A DNA stretch of 64,000 bases. Origin: Aphanizomenon flos-aquae FACHB-1287 (GTDB taxonomy: Bacteria; Cyanobacteriota; Cyanobacteriia; Cyanobacteriales; Nostocaceae). This document shows, one piece after another, positions 1 to 10,965 of the stretch. The notes beneath the pieces are model-generated. The model saw only the letters and a list, made by a program, of their open reading frames with translations, made no database searches and was not told the origin of the DNA. Each line of letters starts with the position of its first letter. Position 1 is the stretch's first letter. The stretch lies in assembly GCF_014698755.1 (NCBI RefSeq), contig NZ_JACJTO010000016.1, forward strand, positions 21,729-85,728, in the 5' to 3' direction. The position numbers were made by a program, and so were the translations under genes.

Positions 1-93
1 GAAAGTCTCATCTAGAGAGAAAAGACAAAAAGCAATCCAATGATCATATCAAAGCTATAGAAAATCGTTAAAGCATAATTGGCTAGTGGCATA

Positions 94-248
94 GGGGTAA
101 CGGGTGATGGGTAATGGGTAATGGGTAATGGGTGATAGGTGATGGGTAATAGGTAATGGGTAATGGGTAATAGGTAATGGGTAATGGGTGATAGGTGAAA
201 ACTTACCAATGACCAATGACCAATGACCAATGACCAATGACCAATGAC
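94..248. repeat. Heptamer repeat array A, upstream of rpoB
   Basis: Tandem 7-bp units TGGGTAA/TGGGTGA (with TAGGTAA and TAGGTGA variants) run to about 194, then a non-repetitive core GTGAAAACTTACCAAT at 195-210, then CCAATGA units to 248. The array ends 35 bases before the rpoB ATG, so it lies in the leader or promoter region of the operon. This is the class of short tandemly repeated sequences known from heterocystous cyanobacteria. Open frames crossing it encode only heptad-repeat peptides and are not genes. Confidence 0.9.
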
Positions 249-283
249 TTTGAAAGTTTAACCAGGTAGATAAAGGTAAAGGT

Positions 284-3200
284 ATGACTAACGACGATAA
301 ATATATGGAATCCGCCTTTCTATTACCCGACTTGATTGAAATTCAGCGCTCTAGTTTTCGGTGGTTTCTAGAGGAAGGGCTAATAGAAGAACTGAACTCC
401 TTTAGTCCAATTACAGACTACACTGGCAAACTAGAATTGCACTTTTTAGGTAATAACTACAAGCTCAAAGAACCTAAATACAGTGTTGAAGAATCCAAAC
501 GTAGAGATAGCACTTATGCAGTGCAAATGTATGTTCCTACTCGGCTTTTAAACAAAGAAACAGGAGACATCAAAGAACAAGAAGTATTTATCGGTGATTT
601 GCCTTTGATGACAGATAGAGGCACATTTATTATCAACGGAGCAGAGCGAGTAATAGTTAATCAAATCGTGCGATCGCCTGGAGTTTACTACAAATCAGAA
701 ATTGATAAAAACGGTCGAAGAACCTACTCTGCCAGCTTAATTCCCAACCGCGGAGCATGGCTAAAATTTGAAACAGATCGTAACGACTTAGTTTGGGTAC
801 GGATAGACAAAACCCGCAAATTATCAGCCCAGGTACTTCTCAAAGCACTGGGTTTATCAGACAACGAAATTTTTGACGCTCTACGTCACCCCGAATACTT
901 CCAAAAAACCATTGAAAAAGAAGGACAGTTTTCCGAAGAAGAAGCCCTAATGGAACTATACCGTAAACTTCGTCCAGGAGAACCCCCCACCGTATTAGGC
1001 GGACAACAGCTTTTAGACTCCCGCTTCTTCGACCCCAAGCGCTATGACCTGGGAAAAGTTGGTCGTTACAAACTCAACAAAAAACTCCGTCTTTCCGCCC
1101 CAGACACCATGCGTGTTCTCTCCTCTAGTGACATCCTAGCAGCTATTGACTATTTAATTAATCTAGAATTTGACATCGGCAACATTGATGACATCGACCA
1201 CCTCGGAAATCGCCGTGTTAGAAGCGTGGGAGAATTGCTACAAAACCAAGTCAGAGTGGGTTTAAATCGCCTAGAAAGAATCATTCGAGAACGGATGACT
1301 GTCAGTGACGCAGAAGTGCTTACCCCCGCATCCCTCGTTAACCCAAAACCTCTAGTCGCAGCTATTAAGGAGTTCTTTGGTTCAAGTCAACTCAGTCAGT
1401 TCATGGACCAAACCAACCCCTTAGCAGAATTGACCCACAAACGTCGTCTTAGTGCCCTGGGACCAGGAGGTTTAACTAGAGAAAGGGCTGGTTTTGCTGT
1501 TCGAGATATTCACCCCAGCCACTATGGACGAATTTGCCCCATTGAAACCCCCGAAGGTCCAAACGCCGGACTTATTGGATCGCTCGCTACCCATGCCCGT
1601 GTTAACCTCTATGGCTTTCTAGAAACACCGTTCAGACCAGTCGAAAATGGTAAAGTTCTTTTCCATCTGCCCCCTGTATATATGACAGCCGATGAAGAAG
1701 ATGACCTACGGACAGCCACAGGTGATATTCCCCTAGATGAATATGGTTTTATCAAAGGACCAAATGTTCCCGTTCGTTACCGTCAAGATTGGACTACCAC
1801 GCCCCCCGAACAAGTAGATTATGTAGCAGTTTCCCCGGTGCAGATTGTGTCAGTTGCCACTAGCATGATTCCTTTTTTGGAACATGATGATGCTAACCGG
1901 GCGCTCATGGGTTCTAATATGCAGCGTCAAGCTGTTCCTTTGTTAAAACCTGAACGTCCTTTGGTGGGAACAGGGCTAGAAGCTCAAGCTGCCAGAGATT
2001 CCGGGATGGTGATTGTTTCCCGGACTGATGGAGATGTAGTATATGTAGATGCTACTGAAATTCGTGTCCGGGTAGGTGGTCAACGGTTGGTAGTCGGTGA
2101 TGAGGAGAAAACCGGGGATAGAGAGCAATTAAGGACTGATAAACCCCAGGAACTCAAGTATAAACTTTCCAAGTATCAACGTTCTAATCAAGATACTTGT
2201 CTAAATCAGAAGCCGTTGGTAAGAATTGGTGAAAAGGTCGTTGCGGGTCAGGTGTTGGCGGATGGTTCTTCTACGGAAGGTGGTGAACTGGCACTGGGGC
2301 AGAATATTGTAGTAGCTTATATGCCTTGGGAGGGTTACAATTATGAAGATGCAATTCTCATTTCCGAACGTCTGGTACAAGAAGACGTATATACGTCTAT
2401 TCACATAGAAAAATATGAAATTGAAGCCAGACAGACTAAGCTCGGACCTGAGGAAATCACTAGAGAGATTCCCAATGTGGGGGAGGATGCTCTCAGACAG
2501 CTTGATGAACAGGGAATTATCCGTGTTGGTGCGTGGGTAGATGCGGGGGATATTCTTGTGGGTAAGGTGACTCCCAAAGGAGAATCAGATCAACCTCCGG
2601 AGGAAAAACTCCTGAGAGCTATTTTTGGAGAGAAAGCCCGGGACGTGCGGGATAATTCTCTGCGAGTTCCCAATGGTGAGAAGGGACGGGTAGTTGATGT
2701 GCGGTTATTTACCCGTGAACAGGGAGATGAATTACCACCGGGAGCAAATATGGTGGTGCGGGCTTATGTTGCCCAAAAACGGAAAATCCAGGTAGGGGAT
2801 AAGATGGCGGGGAGACATGGGAACAAAGGGATTATTTCGCGGATTTTACCGGCGGAGGATATGCCTTATTTGTCTGATGGTTCTCCTGTGGATATTGTGC
2901 TGAATCCTTTGGGGGTGCCGAGTCGAATGAATGTGGGTCAGGTTTTTGAGTGTTTGCTGGGTTGGGCTGGTCATAATTTGGGGGTGCGGTTTAAAATCAC
3001 TCCTTTTGATGAGATGTATGGTGAGGAAACGTCTCGTCGTTTGGTTCATGGGAAGCTGGAGGAGGCGAGGGAGGAAACGGGGAGAGATTGGGTGTATAAC
3101 CCGGATAATGCGGGGAAAATCACGGTTTATGATGGCAGAACTGGTGAGGCTTTTGACCGAGATGTTACTGTTGGGGTAGCTTATATGCTCAAGCTGGTGC

Positions 3201-3646
3201 ATTTGGTGGATGATAAAATTCATGCCCGTTCCACGGGTCCCTATTCTCTGGTAACTCAACAACCTTTGGGTGGTAAGGCTCAACAGGGGGGACAAAGATT
3301 TGGGGAAATGGAAGTTTGGGCTTTAGAAGCTTTCGGAGCAGCTTATACTTTGCAGGAATTGTTGACTGTTAAATCTGATGATATGCAGGGAAGGAATGAA
3401 GCTTTGAACGCTATTGTCAAAGGTAAGGCTATACCTAGACCGGGAACACCAGAATCTTTTAAGGTATTAATGCGGGAATTGCAGTCCTTGGGTCTAGATG
3501 TAGCTGTCCATAAAGTAGAAACTCAGACTGATGGTAGTTCCCTTGACGTAGAAGTCGATTTGATGATAGACCAAGCTACTCGAAGAACTCCACCCAGACC
3601 TACCTATGAGTCTCTTTCTCGTGAATCTCTGGATGAAGAGGAATAG
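284..3646 (+). CDS. rpoB: DNA-directed RNA polymerase subunit beta
   Basis: Beta subunit of the core RNA polymerase (1120 aa), which builds the catalytic cleft with the gamma and beta-prime subunits. The N-terminal stretch [20 protein letters not shown] is typical of cyanobacterial RpoB. The fork and rifampicin region carries [20 protein letters not shown] and RLSALGPGG, and the C-terminal half carries [12 protein letters not shown] and [20 protein letters not shown]. Length is normal for the family. The ATG is preceded by AAAGGTAAAGG and starts the conserved N-terminus. The gene opens the rpoB-rpoC1-rpoC2 operon. Codon choice changes along the gene: C-rich wobble positions in the first 1.5 kb give way to strongly G/T-rich ones after about 2.0 kb. 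No frameshift was seen. Confidence 0.98.
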   Translation: MTNDDKYMESAFLLPDLIEIQRSSFRWFLEEGLIEELNSFSPITDYTGKLELHFLGNNYKLKEPKYSVEESKRRDSTYAVQMYVPTRLLNKETGDIKEQEVFIGDLPLMTDRGTFIINGAERVIVNQIVRSPGVYYKSEIDKNGRRTYSASLIPNRGAWLKFETDRNDLVWVRIDKTRKLSAQVLLKALGLSDNEIFDALRHPEYFQKTIEKEGQFSEEEALMELYRKLRPGEPPTVLGGQQLLDSRFFDPKRYDLGKVGRYKLNKKLRLSAPDTMRVLSSSDILAAIDYLINLEFDIGNIDDIDHLGNRRVRSVGELLQNQVRVGLNRLERIIRERMTVSDAEVLTPASLVNPKPLVAAIKEFFGSSQLSQFMDQTNPLAELTHKRRLSALGPGGLTRERAGFAVRDIHPSHYGRICPIETPEGPNAGLIGSLATHARVNLYGFLETPFRPVENGKVLFHLPPVYMTADEEDDLRTATGDIPLDEYGFIKGPNVPVRYRQDWTTTPPEQVDYVAVSPVQIVSVATSMIPFLEHDDANRALMGSNMQRQAVPLLKPERPLVGTGLEAQAARDSGMVIVSRTDGDVVYVDATEIRVRVGGQRLVVGDEEKTGDREQLRTDKPQELKYKLSKYQRSNQDTCLNQKPLVRIGEKVVAGQVLADGSSTEGGELALGQNIVVAYMPWEGYNYEDAILISERLVQEDVYTSIHIEKYEIEARQTKLGPEEITREIPNVGEDALRQLDEQGIIRVGAWVDAGDILVGKVTPKGESDQPPEEKLLRAIFGEKARDVRDNSLRVPNGEKGRVVDVRLFTREQGDELPPGANMVVRAYVAQKRKIQVGDKMAGRHGNKGIISRILPAEDMPYLSDGSPVDIVLNPLGVPSRMNVGQVFECLLGWAGHNLGVRFKITPFDEMYGEETSRRLVHGKLEEAREETGRDWVYNPDNAGKITVYDGRTGEAFDRDVTVGVAYMLKLVHLVDDKIHARSTGPYSLVTQQPLGGKAQQGGQRFGEMEVWALEAFGAAYTLQELLTVKSDDMQGRNEALNAIVKGKAIPRPGTPESFKVLMRELQSLGLDVAVHKVETQTDGSSLDVEVDLMIDQATRRTPPRPTYESLSRESLDEEE

Positions 3647-3647
3647 G

Positions 3648-3970
3648 GCAATGGGTGATGGGTAATGGGTAATGGGTGATGGGTGATGGGTGATGGGTAA
3701 TGGGTGATGGGTGATGGGTCATGGGTCATGGGTGATGGGTCATGGGTCATGGGTCATGGGTAATCGGTAATCGGTAATCGGTAATCGGTAATGGGTCATG
3801 GGTCATGGGTAATGCTGTTTACAATCACCAATGACCAATCACCAATGACCAATCACCAATCACCAATCACCAATGACCAATCACCAATCACCAATCACCA
3901 ATCACCAATGACCAATGACCAATCACCACTGACAACTGACAACTGACCACTGACAACTGACCACCAACTG
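3648..3970. repeat. Heptamer repeat array B, between rpoB and rpoC1
   Basis: The longest of the four arrays, filling the whole 345-bp gap between rpoB and rpoC1. Units change in blocks: TGGGTGA/TGGGTAA, then TGGGTCA, then about five TCGGTAA, then TGGGTCA again. A core reading GCTGTTTACAATCACC (about 3813-3828) follows, then CCAATGA/CCAATCA units, then CAACTGA/CCACTGA units. The core differs from the GTGAAAACTTACC core of arrays A, C and D. The rpoC1 start follows 21 bases after the last unit. Confidence 0.9.
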
Positions 3971-3991
3971 TTTTTTCATGTTTAATTTGTT

Positions 3992-5884
3992 ATGAGATCT
4001 CCCCAATCTAATCAGTTTGACTACGTAAAAATTGGTATTGCTTCACCCGAACGGATTCGCCAGTGGGGTGAACGTACCTTACCCAATGGCCAGTTGGTGG
4101 GTGAGGTAACAAAACCAGAAACGATTAATTACCGGACTCTGAAGCCGGAGATGGATGGTTTATTTTGCGAACGCATATTTGGACCAGCGAAAGATTGGGA
4201 ATGTCATTGTGGTAAATACAAACGCGTTCGCCATAGAGGCATTGTTTGTGAGCGCTGTGGAGTAGAAGTAACAGAGTCTCGTGTCCGTCGTCACCGAATG
4301 GGCTTTATTAAACTAGCTGCACCTGTAGCTCATGTTTGGTACTTGAAAGGGATTCCTAGTTATATTGCGATTCTCTTGGATATGCCCTTGCGAGACGTAG
4401 AGCAAATTGTTTATTTCAACTCTTATTGTGTTTTAGCTGCTGGCAATGCGGATACCTTGAGTTATAAACAGTTGCTGAGTGAAGACCAGTGGTTAGAAAT
4501 TGAGGATGCTATCTACAGTGAAGATTCTCAGTTGGAGGGTGTGGAAGTAGGTATTGGGGCTGAAGCTCTGTTGCGACTGTTAGCGGATATTAAATTAGAA
4601 GAAGAGGCGGAAACCTTACGGGAAGAGATTGAGAAGGCTAAAGGTCAAAAACGGGCAAAATTGATTAAACGGTTGCGAGTGATTGATAATTTCATTGCCA
4701 CTGGGTCACAACCACAATGGATGGTCATGGAGATTATTCCCGTAATTCCCCCTGATTTGCGTCCAATGGTGCAATTGGATGGGGGGAGGTTTGCGACCAG
4801 TGACTTAAATGATTTGTATCGGCGGGTGATTAACCGGAATAATCGTTTGGCTAGGCTGCAAGAGATTCTAGCGCCGGAGATTATTGTGCGGAATGAAAAA
4901 CGGATGTTGCAAGAGGCTGTGGACGCGCTGATAGATAATGGGCGACGGGGTAGGACAGTGGTGGGTGCTAATAACCGTCCACTGAAGTCTTTGTCGGATA
5001 TTATTGAGGGAAAACAGGGACGGTTTCGACAGAATTTGTTGGGTAAACGGGTGGATTATTCGGGACGGTCGGTGATTGTGGTGGGTCCGAATTTGAGGAT
5101 TCATCAATGTGGATTACCGAGGGAGATGGCTATTGAGTTATTTCAGCCTTTTGTGATTAATCGCTTGATTCGGTCGGGGATGGTGAATAATATCAAAGCG
5201 GCGAAGAAGTTGATTTCTCGTGGTGATCCGAGTGTTTGGGATGTGTTGGAGGAGGTGATTGAGGGGCATCCAGTGATGTTGAACCGAGCGCCGACGTTGC
5301 ACCGTTTGGGGATTCAGGCTTTTGAGCCGATTTTGGTGGAGGGTAGGGCGATTCAATTGCATCCTTTGGTTTGTCCGGCTTTTAATGCTGATTTTGATGG
5401 TGACCAGATGGCGGTTCATGTGCCTTTGTCTTTGGAGAGTCAGGCGGAGGCGCGGTTGTTGATGTTGGCTTCTAATAATATTCTGTCGCCGGCGACTGGT
5501 AAGCCGATTGTAACACCGAGTCAGGATATGGTGTTGGGGGCCTATTATTTGACAGCGGAAAACCCTAAAGCGACCTTGGGAGCCGGGAAGTATTTCTCGT
5601 CTTTGGATGATGTGATTATGGCTTATGAGGCGAAGCAGGTGGAGTTGCACGCATATATTTATGTGCGTTTTGATGGTGAGGTAGATTCGGGTGTGCCGGA
5701 TTCTGAGCCGATAGAGGTTATTGAGGATAGGGATGGGTTGGGTAATTTAAGGGGTCGAACTTTGATTTATAAGTTCCGGCGTGTGCGGGAGGATGGTCAG
5801 GGAAATTTACTTTCTCAGTACATTTATACGACTCCTGGGCGAGCGATTTATAATAAGGCGATTCAAGAGGCTATAGATGCGTAA
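3992..5884 (+). CDS. rpoC1: DNA-directed RNA polymerase subunit gamma (beta-prime N-terminal part)
   Basis: Cyanobacterial RNA polymerase gamma subunit, the N-terminal part of the split beta-prime chain (630 aa, usual length about 625). Zinc ribbon cysteines are at C71, C73, C86 and C89 ([13 protein letters not shown] then CERCG). The catalytic Mg-binding motif [12 protein letters not shown] places the aspartates at 467, 469 and 471. [15 protein letters not shown] and [11 protein letters not shown] are further conserved blocks. The ATG gives the normal family N-terminus ([15 protein letters not shown]). No clear Shine-Dalgarno sequence precedes it (TGTTTTTTCATGTTTAATTTGTT), because the repeat array has taken over the region where one would normally lie. 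Second gene of the operon. Confidence 0.98.
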   Translation: MRSPQSNQFDYVKIGIASPERIRQWGERTLPNGQLVGEVTKPETINYRTLKPEMDGLFCERIFGPAKDWECHCGKYKRVRHRGIVCERCGVEVTESRVRRHRMGFIKLAAPVAHVWYLKGIPSYIAILLDMPLRDVEQIVYFNSYCVLAAGNADTLSYKQLLSEDQWLEIEDAIYSEDSQLEGVEVGIGAEALLRLLADIKLEEEAETLREEIEKAKGQKRAKLIKRLRVIDNFIATGSQPQWMVMEIIPVIPPDLRPMVQLDGGRFATSDLNDLYRRVINRNNRLARLQEILAPEIIVRNEKRMLQEAVDALIDNGRRGRTVVGANNRPLKSLSDIIEGKQGRFRQNLLGKRVDYSGRSVIVVGPNLRIHQCGLPREMAIELFQPFVINRLIRSGMVNNIKAAKKLISRGDPSVWDVLEEVIEGHPVMLNRAPTLHRLGIQAFEPILVEGRAIQLHPLVCPAFNADFDGDQMAVHVPLSLESQAEARLLMLASNNILSPATGKPIVTPSQDMVLGAYYLTAENPKATLGAGKYFSSLDDVIMAYEAKQVELHAYIYVRFDGEVDSGVPDSEPIEVIEDRDGLGNLRGRTLIYKFRRVREDGQGNLLSQYIYTTPGRAIYNKAIQEAIDA

Positions 5885-6127
5885 TTCGTAATTCGTAAGA
5901 TGGGTAATGGGTGATGGGTGATGGGTAATGGGTGATGGGTGATGGGTAATGGGTGATGGGTGATGGGTAATGGGTAATGGGTGATGGGTAATGGGTAATG
6001 GGTGATGGGTAATGGGTGATGGGTAATGGGTGAAAACTTACCAATGACCAATGACCAATGACCAATGACCAATGACCAATGACCAATGACCAATGACCAA
6101 CAACTGACAACTGACAACTGACAACTG
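5881..6127. repeat. Heptamer repeat array C, between rpoC1 and rpoC2
   Basis: Begins inside the rpoC1 stop region with two GTAATTC units, then TGGGTAA/TGGGTGA units to about 6029, the core GTGAAAACTTACCAAT at 6030-6045, CCAATGA units to about 6098, and CAACTGA units to 6127. The layout is the same as array A plus the CAACTGA tail of array B. It fills essentially the whole gap and ends nine bases before the rpoC2 ATG. Confidence 0.9.
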
Positions 6128-6135
6128 GCAAAATT

Positions 6136-9100
6136 ATGACTAATGTAGTGTTTCGCAATCTTGTGGTAAACAAGGGCAAGTTGAGAGATTTGATTTCTTG
6201 GTCTTTTACTCATTATGGAACGGCTAGAACGGCGGTAATGGCGGATAAGCTGAAGGAGTTAGGTTTTCGTTATGCGACGAAGGCGGGGGTATCTATTAGT
6301 GTGAATGATTTGATGATTCCGCCTTCTAAGAAGCAGTTGTTGGAGGCGGCGGAAAGAGAAATTTTGGCGACAGAGGAACGATATCAACGGGGAGAGATTA
6401 CGGAGGTTGAGCGTTTCCAGAAGGTAATTGATACTTGGAATAGTACGTCGGAGGCTCTTAAGGATGAGGTGGTGGAGCATTTCAAAAAAACAGACCCTCT
6501 AAATTCTGTATATATGATGGCTTTTTCTGGGGCGCGGGGAAATATTTCCCAGGTACGGCAGTTGGTGGGAATGCGAGGACTTATGGCAGATCCCCAGGGA
6601 GAAATTATTGATTTGCCGATTAAAACTAATTTCCGTGAAGGTTTGACGGTTACGGAATATATTATATCTAGTTATGGGGCGCGGAAGGGACTGGTAGATA
6701 CGGCTTTACGGACGGCGGATTCGGGTTATTTAACTCGGCGGTTGGTGGATGTTTCCCAGGATGTGATTGTTAGGGAGTTTGATTGTGGAACTAGTCGGGG
6801 TCTGACGATTGGGGCTATGGTGGAGGGAAATAAGACGTTAATTAAGTTGGCGACTAGGTTGATGGGTAGGGTGGTGGCGGAGGATGTGCTGCATCCAGAT
6901 ACGGGGCAGGTCATTGCTTCAAGAAATACGCCTATAGATGATGATTTGGCTCTGAAAATTCAAAACAGTGGTGTAAAAACGGTAACTGTTCGCAGTCCTT
7001 TAACCTGTGAGGCGGCTCGTTCTGTTTGTCAATATTGCTATGGTTGGAGTCTAGCCCATGGGAAGATGGTGGATTTGGGGGAGGCGGTAGGAATTATTGC
7101 GGCTCAAAGTATAGGTGAACCGGGTACTCAATTAACTATGCGGACTTTTCATACGGGTGGGGTATTTACTGGGGAGGTGGCTCAACAGGTGCGCTCTAAA
7201 ATTACGGGAACGGTGAAAATTCCTCGGAAGTTACAAACCCGTCCTTATCGAACACGGCATGGGGAGGATGCTCTGTATGTGGAAGCTAATGGTACGTTAA
7301 TGATTGAGGGTGATAGGAAGCAGGGAACTGGGGAAGGTCAAGAAATTGCGGTTACTCAAGGTTCAACTCTATACATTCACGATGGACAACAAATATTAGC
7401 GGATCATCTGGTGGCGGAGGTGGCTTTAGGTAGTAAAACTACTAGAACAAATACGGAAAAGGCTGTGAAAGATGTGGCTTCGGATTTGGCGGGGGAGGTG
7501 AAGTTTGCGGATTTGGTGGCTGAACAAAAAACGGACAGGCAGGGAAATACGACTGTGACGGCTACTAGAGGGGGATTAATTTGGATATTATCAGGAGATG
7601 TTTATAATTTACCTCCTGGGGCGGAATTGGTTGTCAAAAATGGAGATGTTGTGGAAACGAATGGGGTGCTGGCGGAAACACAATTAACTACGGTACATGG
7701 TGGGGTTGTCCGAATGCAGTCTTCTACGGTAGAAAAGGCGACGAGGGAGGTTGAGGTGATTACGGCTTCTGTGGTGTTGGACCAGGCGGCTGTTACTATG
7801 CATGAGTTCCAAGGTCGGAATAGCTATTTGATTACGACGGCTAATAATCAGGAGTTTAATCTGCGGGCAACTCCTGGAACGAAGGTTTTGTCGGGACAGG
7901 TGGTGGCGGAGTTGATTGATGACCGTTATCGCACTACTATGGGGGGGGTTTTGAAGTTTGCGGAGGTGGAGGTACAGAAGAAGGGTAAGGCGAAGCTGGG
8001 TTATGAGGTGGTGCAGGGAGGAACGCTGTTGTGGATTCCGGAGGAAACTCATGAGGTGAATAAGGATATATCTTTGCTGCTTGTGGAAGATGGTCAGTTT
8101 GTGGAGGCGGGTACGGAAATAGTTAAGGATATATTTTGTCAGTCTGGCGGGGTGGTGGAAATAACGCAAAAGAATGATATTTTGCGAGAAATAGTGATTA
8201 AGCCGGGGGAGTTGCTGATGGTAGATGATCCTGAATCTGCTATGGCTTTAGACCATTCTTTTTTGCGACCTGGGGAGGAGTTGCTGGGGGTGATGGCGAC
8301 GGAGCTAAGGTATGTTCAGTATGTGGAAGGTCCTGAAGGGCCGGCGCTGTTGAGTCGTCCTGTGATGGAGTTTCCGGTACGAACTCATCCTGATGTACCT
8401 GCTACTACTTCTGTTAGTCAACAGACTGGGCGCTCAATTCAATTGCGGGCTGTACAAAGAATTCCCTACAAGGATTCGGAGCGGGTGAAGTCTGTGGAAG
8501 GGGTGGAGTTGCTGCGGACACAGATTGTTTTGGAGATTGATGATGAGACGGAGGGAGAGCATGGATCTTCTCCCCTGGCGGCGGATATAGAGTTAATTTC
8601 TGATGGCGAAAATGAGGAGGTTCAAAGGTTACAATTGGTTATTTTGGAGTCTTTGGTGGTTCGTCGGGATATTACTGCGGATGCTACGCAAGGTAGTACA
8701 CAAACTAGTTTGGAGGTTGGAGATGGTGATACTATTGCGCCTGGATCTGTGGTGGCTCGGACAAAAATTCTCTGTAAGGAGGGGGGGATAGTTAGGGGGG
8801 TGCAACAGGGGACGGAAACGGTTCGTCGTTGTCTGGTTTTGCGTCAAAATGATTTGGTGACGGTGGATACTAATTTACGTCCTAATTTGAATAAGGCTGA
8901 TTTGGTGGTGGAAGGTAGCGAAATTGCGCCTGGGGTTTTGGCGGATGTTTCTGGTGAGGTTGTGGATGTTGTTAGTCTTTTGTCGGTTAATGATGGAGAA
9001 GAAGGATTAATAACTGATAAGTGGTGTCATAAGGTTACTTTTCGGGTAGGTCGTCCTTATCGGGTTAGTCCGGGTGCGGTGTTGCAGGTGGAGGATGGAG

Positions 9101-10227
9101 ATCTGGTGCAACGGGGGGATAATCTGGTGTTACTTGTGTTTGAGCGAGCAAAAACAGGGGACATTATTCAAGGATTACCTCGAATAGAGGAGCTTTTGGA
9201 GGCCCGGAAACCGAAGGAAGCTTGTATATTGGCTCGTCGTCCTGGTGAGGTGAAGGTGATCTATGGAGACGGAGATGAGATGACATCTATCACTCGTGAG
9301 GCCTATTCTATTAAGATTGTTGAAGGTCAAGGTGCTGTGACTGATTATCCTTTGGGACCGGGACAAAATTTAATAGTACCGGATGGAGCTTGTGTATTAG
9401 CAGGTCAACCGCTTACGGATGGTCCTTCTAATCCCCATGAGATTTTGGAGATTTTCTTTAGTTTAGGGTCGGAAGATGGAGTTTATGCCTGTGCTAGTCA
9501 TGCTCTGCAGAAGGTACAAACTTTCTTGGTAAATGAGGTGCAGATGGTGTATCAATCTCAGGGTATTGATATTTCTGATAAACACATTGAGGTAATTGTG
9601 CGACAAATGACTAATAAGGTGAGGATTGATGATGGTGGGGATACTACGATGTTGCCGGGTGAATTAGTTGAGTTACGGCAGGTGGAACAGGTGAATGAGG
9701 CTATGTCTATTACTGGAGGGGCAAGGGCGGAATATACGCCTATGTTGCTGGGTATTACGAAGGCTTCGTTAAATACGGATAGTTTTATATCTGCTGCTTC
9801 TTTCCAAGAAACGACTAGGGTATTAACTGAGGCTGCTATAGAAGGTAAGTCTGATTGGCTGCGGGGCTTAAAGGAAAATGTCATTATTGGGCGTTTGATT
9901 CCGGCTGGGACTGGTTACAATACTTATGAGGAGGTGGGGGTAGTTGATGATTATGTGATGGATATGGGTTTTAATGGTATGGGTGATAATCTGCTGGATG
10001 AGGTGGATGACCCTTTGGATATGGTTTTGGATGACCGGACGGCAAAACTTTATAATTTGGATGCTCCGGTGATGGGAGATAATAGTTTTCACGGAAAGAT
10101 GGGAGAACGCTTGGTATTAGATGATGATGATGATGATCTGATTGCTGATGAAATTGGCGACTTTGTGATTGAGGAGGAGGATGATGATTTGGAGGAGGAT
10201 GATGATGATGATTTTGAGGATGAATAA
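6136..10227 (+). CDS. rpoC2: DNA-directed RNA polymerase subunit beta-prime (C-terminal part)
   Basis: Cyanobacterial beta-prime subunit, the C-terminal part of the split chain (1363 aa). The second zinc site is C217, C291, C298 and C301 ([11 protein letters not shown]). The bridge-helix and trigger-loop region lies at about 314-343 ([19 protein letters not shown]). It is followed by the very long insertion of sandwich-barrel repeats typical of cyanobacteria (about residues 345-980), which splits the trigger loop. The conserved C-terminal part follows (about 1000-1290). The last 37 residues are a highly acidic tail of Asp/Glu runs, encoded by GAT/GAG runs near 10115-10225. The gene is strongly G/T-rich on the coding strand. 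The ATG gives the normal N-terminus ([14 protein letters not shown]). Confidence 0.98.
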   Translation: MTNVVFRNLVVNKGKLRDLISWSFTHYGTARTAVMADKLKELGFRYATKAGVSISVNDLMIPPSKKQLLEAAEREILATEERYQRGEITEVERFQKVIDTWNSTSEALKDEVVEHFKKTDPLNSVYMMAFSGARGNISQVRQLVGMRGLMADPQGEIIDLPIKTNFREGLTVTEYIISSYGARKGLVDTALRTADSGYLTRRLVDVSQDVIVREFDCGTSRGLTIGAMVEGNKTLIKLATRLMGRVVAEDVLHPDTGQVIASRNTPIDDDLALKIQNSGVKTVTVRSPLTCEAARSVCQYCYGWSLAHGKMVDLGEAVGIIAAQSIGEPGTQLTMRTFHTGGVFTGEVAQQVRSKITGTVKIPRKLQTRPYRTRHGEDALYVEANGTLMIEGDRKQGTGEGQEIAVTQGSTLYIHDGQQILADHLVAEVALGSKTTRTNTEKAVKDVASDLAGEVKFADLVAEQKTDRQGNTTVTATRGGLIWILSGDVYNLPPGAELVVKNGDVVETNGVLAETQLTTVHGGVVRMQSSTVEKATREVEVITASVVLDQAAVTMHEFQGRNSYLITTANNQEFNLRATPGTKVLSGQVVAELIDDRYRTTMGGVLKFAEVEVQKKGKAKLGYEVVQGGTLLWIPEETHEVNKDISLLLVEDGQFVEAGTEIVKDIFCQSGGVVEITQKNDILREIVIKPGELLMVDDPESAMALDHSFLRPGEELLGVMATELRYVQYVEGPEGPALLSRPVMEFPVRTHPDVPATTSVSQQTGRSIQLRAVQRIPYKDSERVKSVEGVELLRTQIVLEIDDETEGEHGSSPLAADIELISDGENEEVQRLQLVILESLVVRRDITADATQGSTQTSLEVGDGDTIAPGSVVARTKILCKEGGIVRGVQQGTETVRRCLVLRQNDLVTVDTNLRPNLNKADLVVEGSEIAPGVLADVSGEVVDVVSLLSVNDGEEGLITDKWCHKVTFRVGRPYRVSPGAVLQVEDGDLVQRGDNLVLLVFERAKTGDIIQGLPRIEELLEARKPKEACILARRPGEVKVIYGDGDEMTSITREAYSIKIVEGQGAVTDYPLGPGQNLIVPDGACVLAGQPLTDGPSNPHEILEIFFSLGSEDGVYACASHALQKVQTFLVNEVQMVYQSQGIDISDKHIEVIVRQMTNKVRIDDGGDTTMLPGELVELRQVEQVNEAMSITGGARAEYTPMLLGITKASLNTDSFISAASFQETTRVLTEAAIEGKSDWLRGLKENVIIGRLIPAGTGYNTYEEVGVVDDYVMDMGFNGMGDNLLDEVDDPLDMVLDDRTAKLYNLDAPVMGDNSFHGKMGERLVLDDDDDDLIADEIGDFVIEEEDDDLEEDDDDDFEDE

Positions 10228-10230
10228 TAA

Positions 10231-10360
10231 GTAATGGTTGGTGGTGATTGGTGATTGGTCGGTGGTGATTGGTCAGTGGTCAGTGGTCAGTGGTCAGTGG
10301 TCAGTGGTGATTGGTAAGTTTTCACTTATCACCCATTACCTATTACCCATTACCTATTAC
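10231..10360. repeat. Heptamer repeat array D, downstream of rpoC2 (inverted)
   Basis: Units TGGTGAT/TGGTCAG come first, then the core in reverse orientation (ATTGGTAAGTTTTCAC at 10310-10325), then TTACCCA/TTACCTA units. The order is the mirror image of arrays A and C. The reverse complement of 10310-10340 matches 180-210 of array A at 30 of 31 positions. It fills the gap between rpoC2 and the next gene. Confidence 0.9.
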
Positions 10361-10410
10361 GGGGCATTTTGCCTGCTACATATTTATTTCATAATACCGG
10401 GAAGGTCTGT

Positions 10411-10956
10411 ATGACGATGGAGGTCGGGGTGTCAAGTTTGGCTGGTCTTGAATATTATGCTTATATTGATGACTATGGTGAGGTGATGGCGGACTTTGAG
10501 GGTAAAATCGGAGTTTATGCTATTTTTAATCAGGATAAGGTTCTTCAATTTGTTGGTTATTCTCGTGATATTTATGTAAGTTTGAAGCAGCATTTGGTTC
10601 GTCGGCCTCAATGTTGTTATTGGGTGAAGGTGCAAACTATAGAACGTCCTAACCGTACGGTTTTAGAAGGTATTGAAGATGCTTGGGTGATGGAAAATGG
10701 GGATATTTCTATTACTGAAACTATGTTTAAACAGAAATGGACAAATCCTATAGATGTGAGGGATTTAATGACTCTGGAGGAAAAAAATGATTATGAGTAT
10801 AAGGCTATTGATGATTTAGGGAAAAGCAAGGTTTTAAAGAATGTGGCGCGGCGTGTTGAGGAGGAGATTTTAGCTGTTTTAAGGGAACGGGGAATAAATA
10901 CTCAAGTTCGCTTTAATCCTAAATTAAAGGAAGGAGGATTGTTAGATTTGAAGTAG
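10411..10956 (+). CDS. GIY-YIG nuclease family protein
   Basis: Small protein (181 aa) with a GIY-YIG-like domain near the N-terminus: GVYAIF (in place of GIY) and LQFVGYSRDIYVSLKQHL (in place of YIG), about residues 30-65. Conserved in cyanobacteria, but I know of no defined role; a DNA-binding or nuclease function is inferred from the fold only. The ATG at 10411 was chosen because GGGAAGG lies 5-11 bases upstream; an in-frame TTG at 10369 lies closer to repeat array D. It follows rpoC2 in the same direction and shares its G/T-rich composition. Confidence 0.8.
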   Translation: MTMEVGVSSLAGLEYYAYIDDYGEVMADFEGKIGVYAIFNQDKVLQFVGYSRDIYVSLKQHLVRRPQCCYWVKVQTIERPNRTVLEGIEDAWVMENGDISITETMFKQKWTNPIDVRDLMTLEEKNDYEYKAIDDLGKSKVLKNVARRVEEEILAVLRERGINTQVRFNPKLKEGGLLDLK

Positions 10957-10965
10957 TTTTAGTGG

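Noticed and set aside
12..237. Minus-strand open frames upstream of rpoB
   Set aside because: They translate the heptamer repeats into MVIGHWS/PITHYPL-type peptides; no gene features.
2846..3295. 149-codon antisense frame in rpoB, and similar frames in rpoC1 and rpoC2
   Set aside because: Shadows of highly biased coding sequence; no family features and no ribosome site.
3648..3970. CRISPR array
   Set aside because: The repeats are 7 bp and contiguous, without unique spacers.
5863..6213. Minus-strand open frames across the rpoC1-rpoC2 gap
   Set aside because: Pure products of the heptamer array in two frames.
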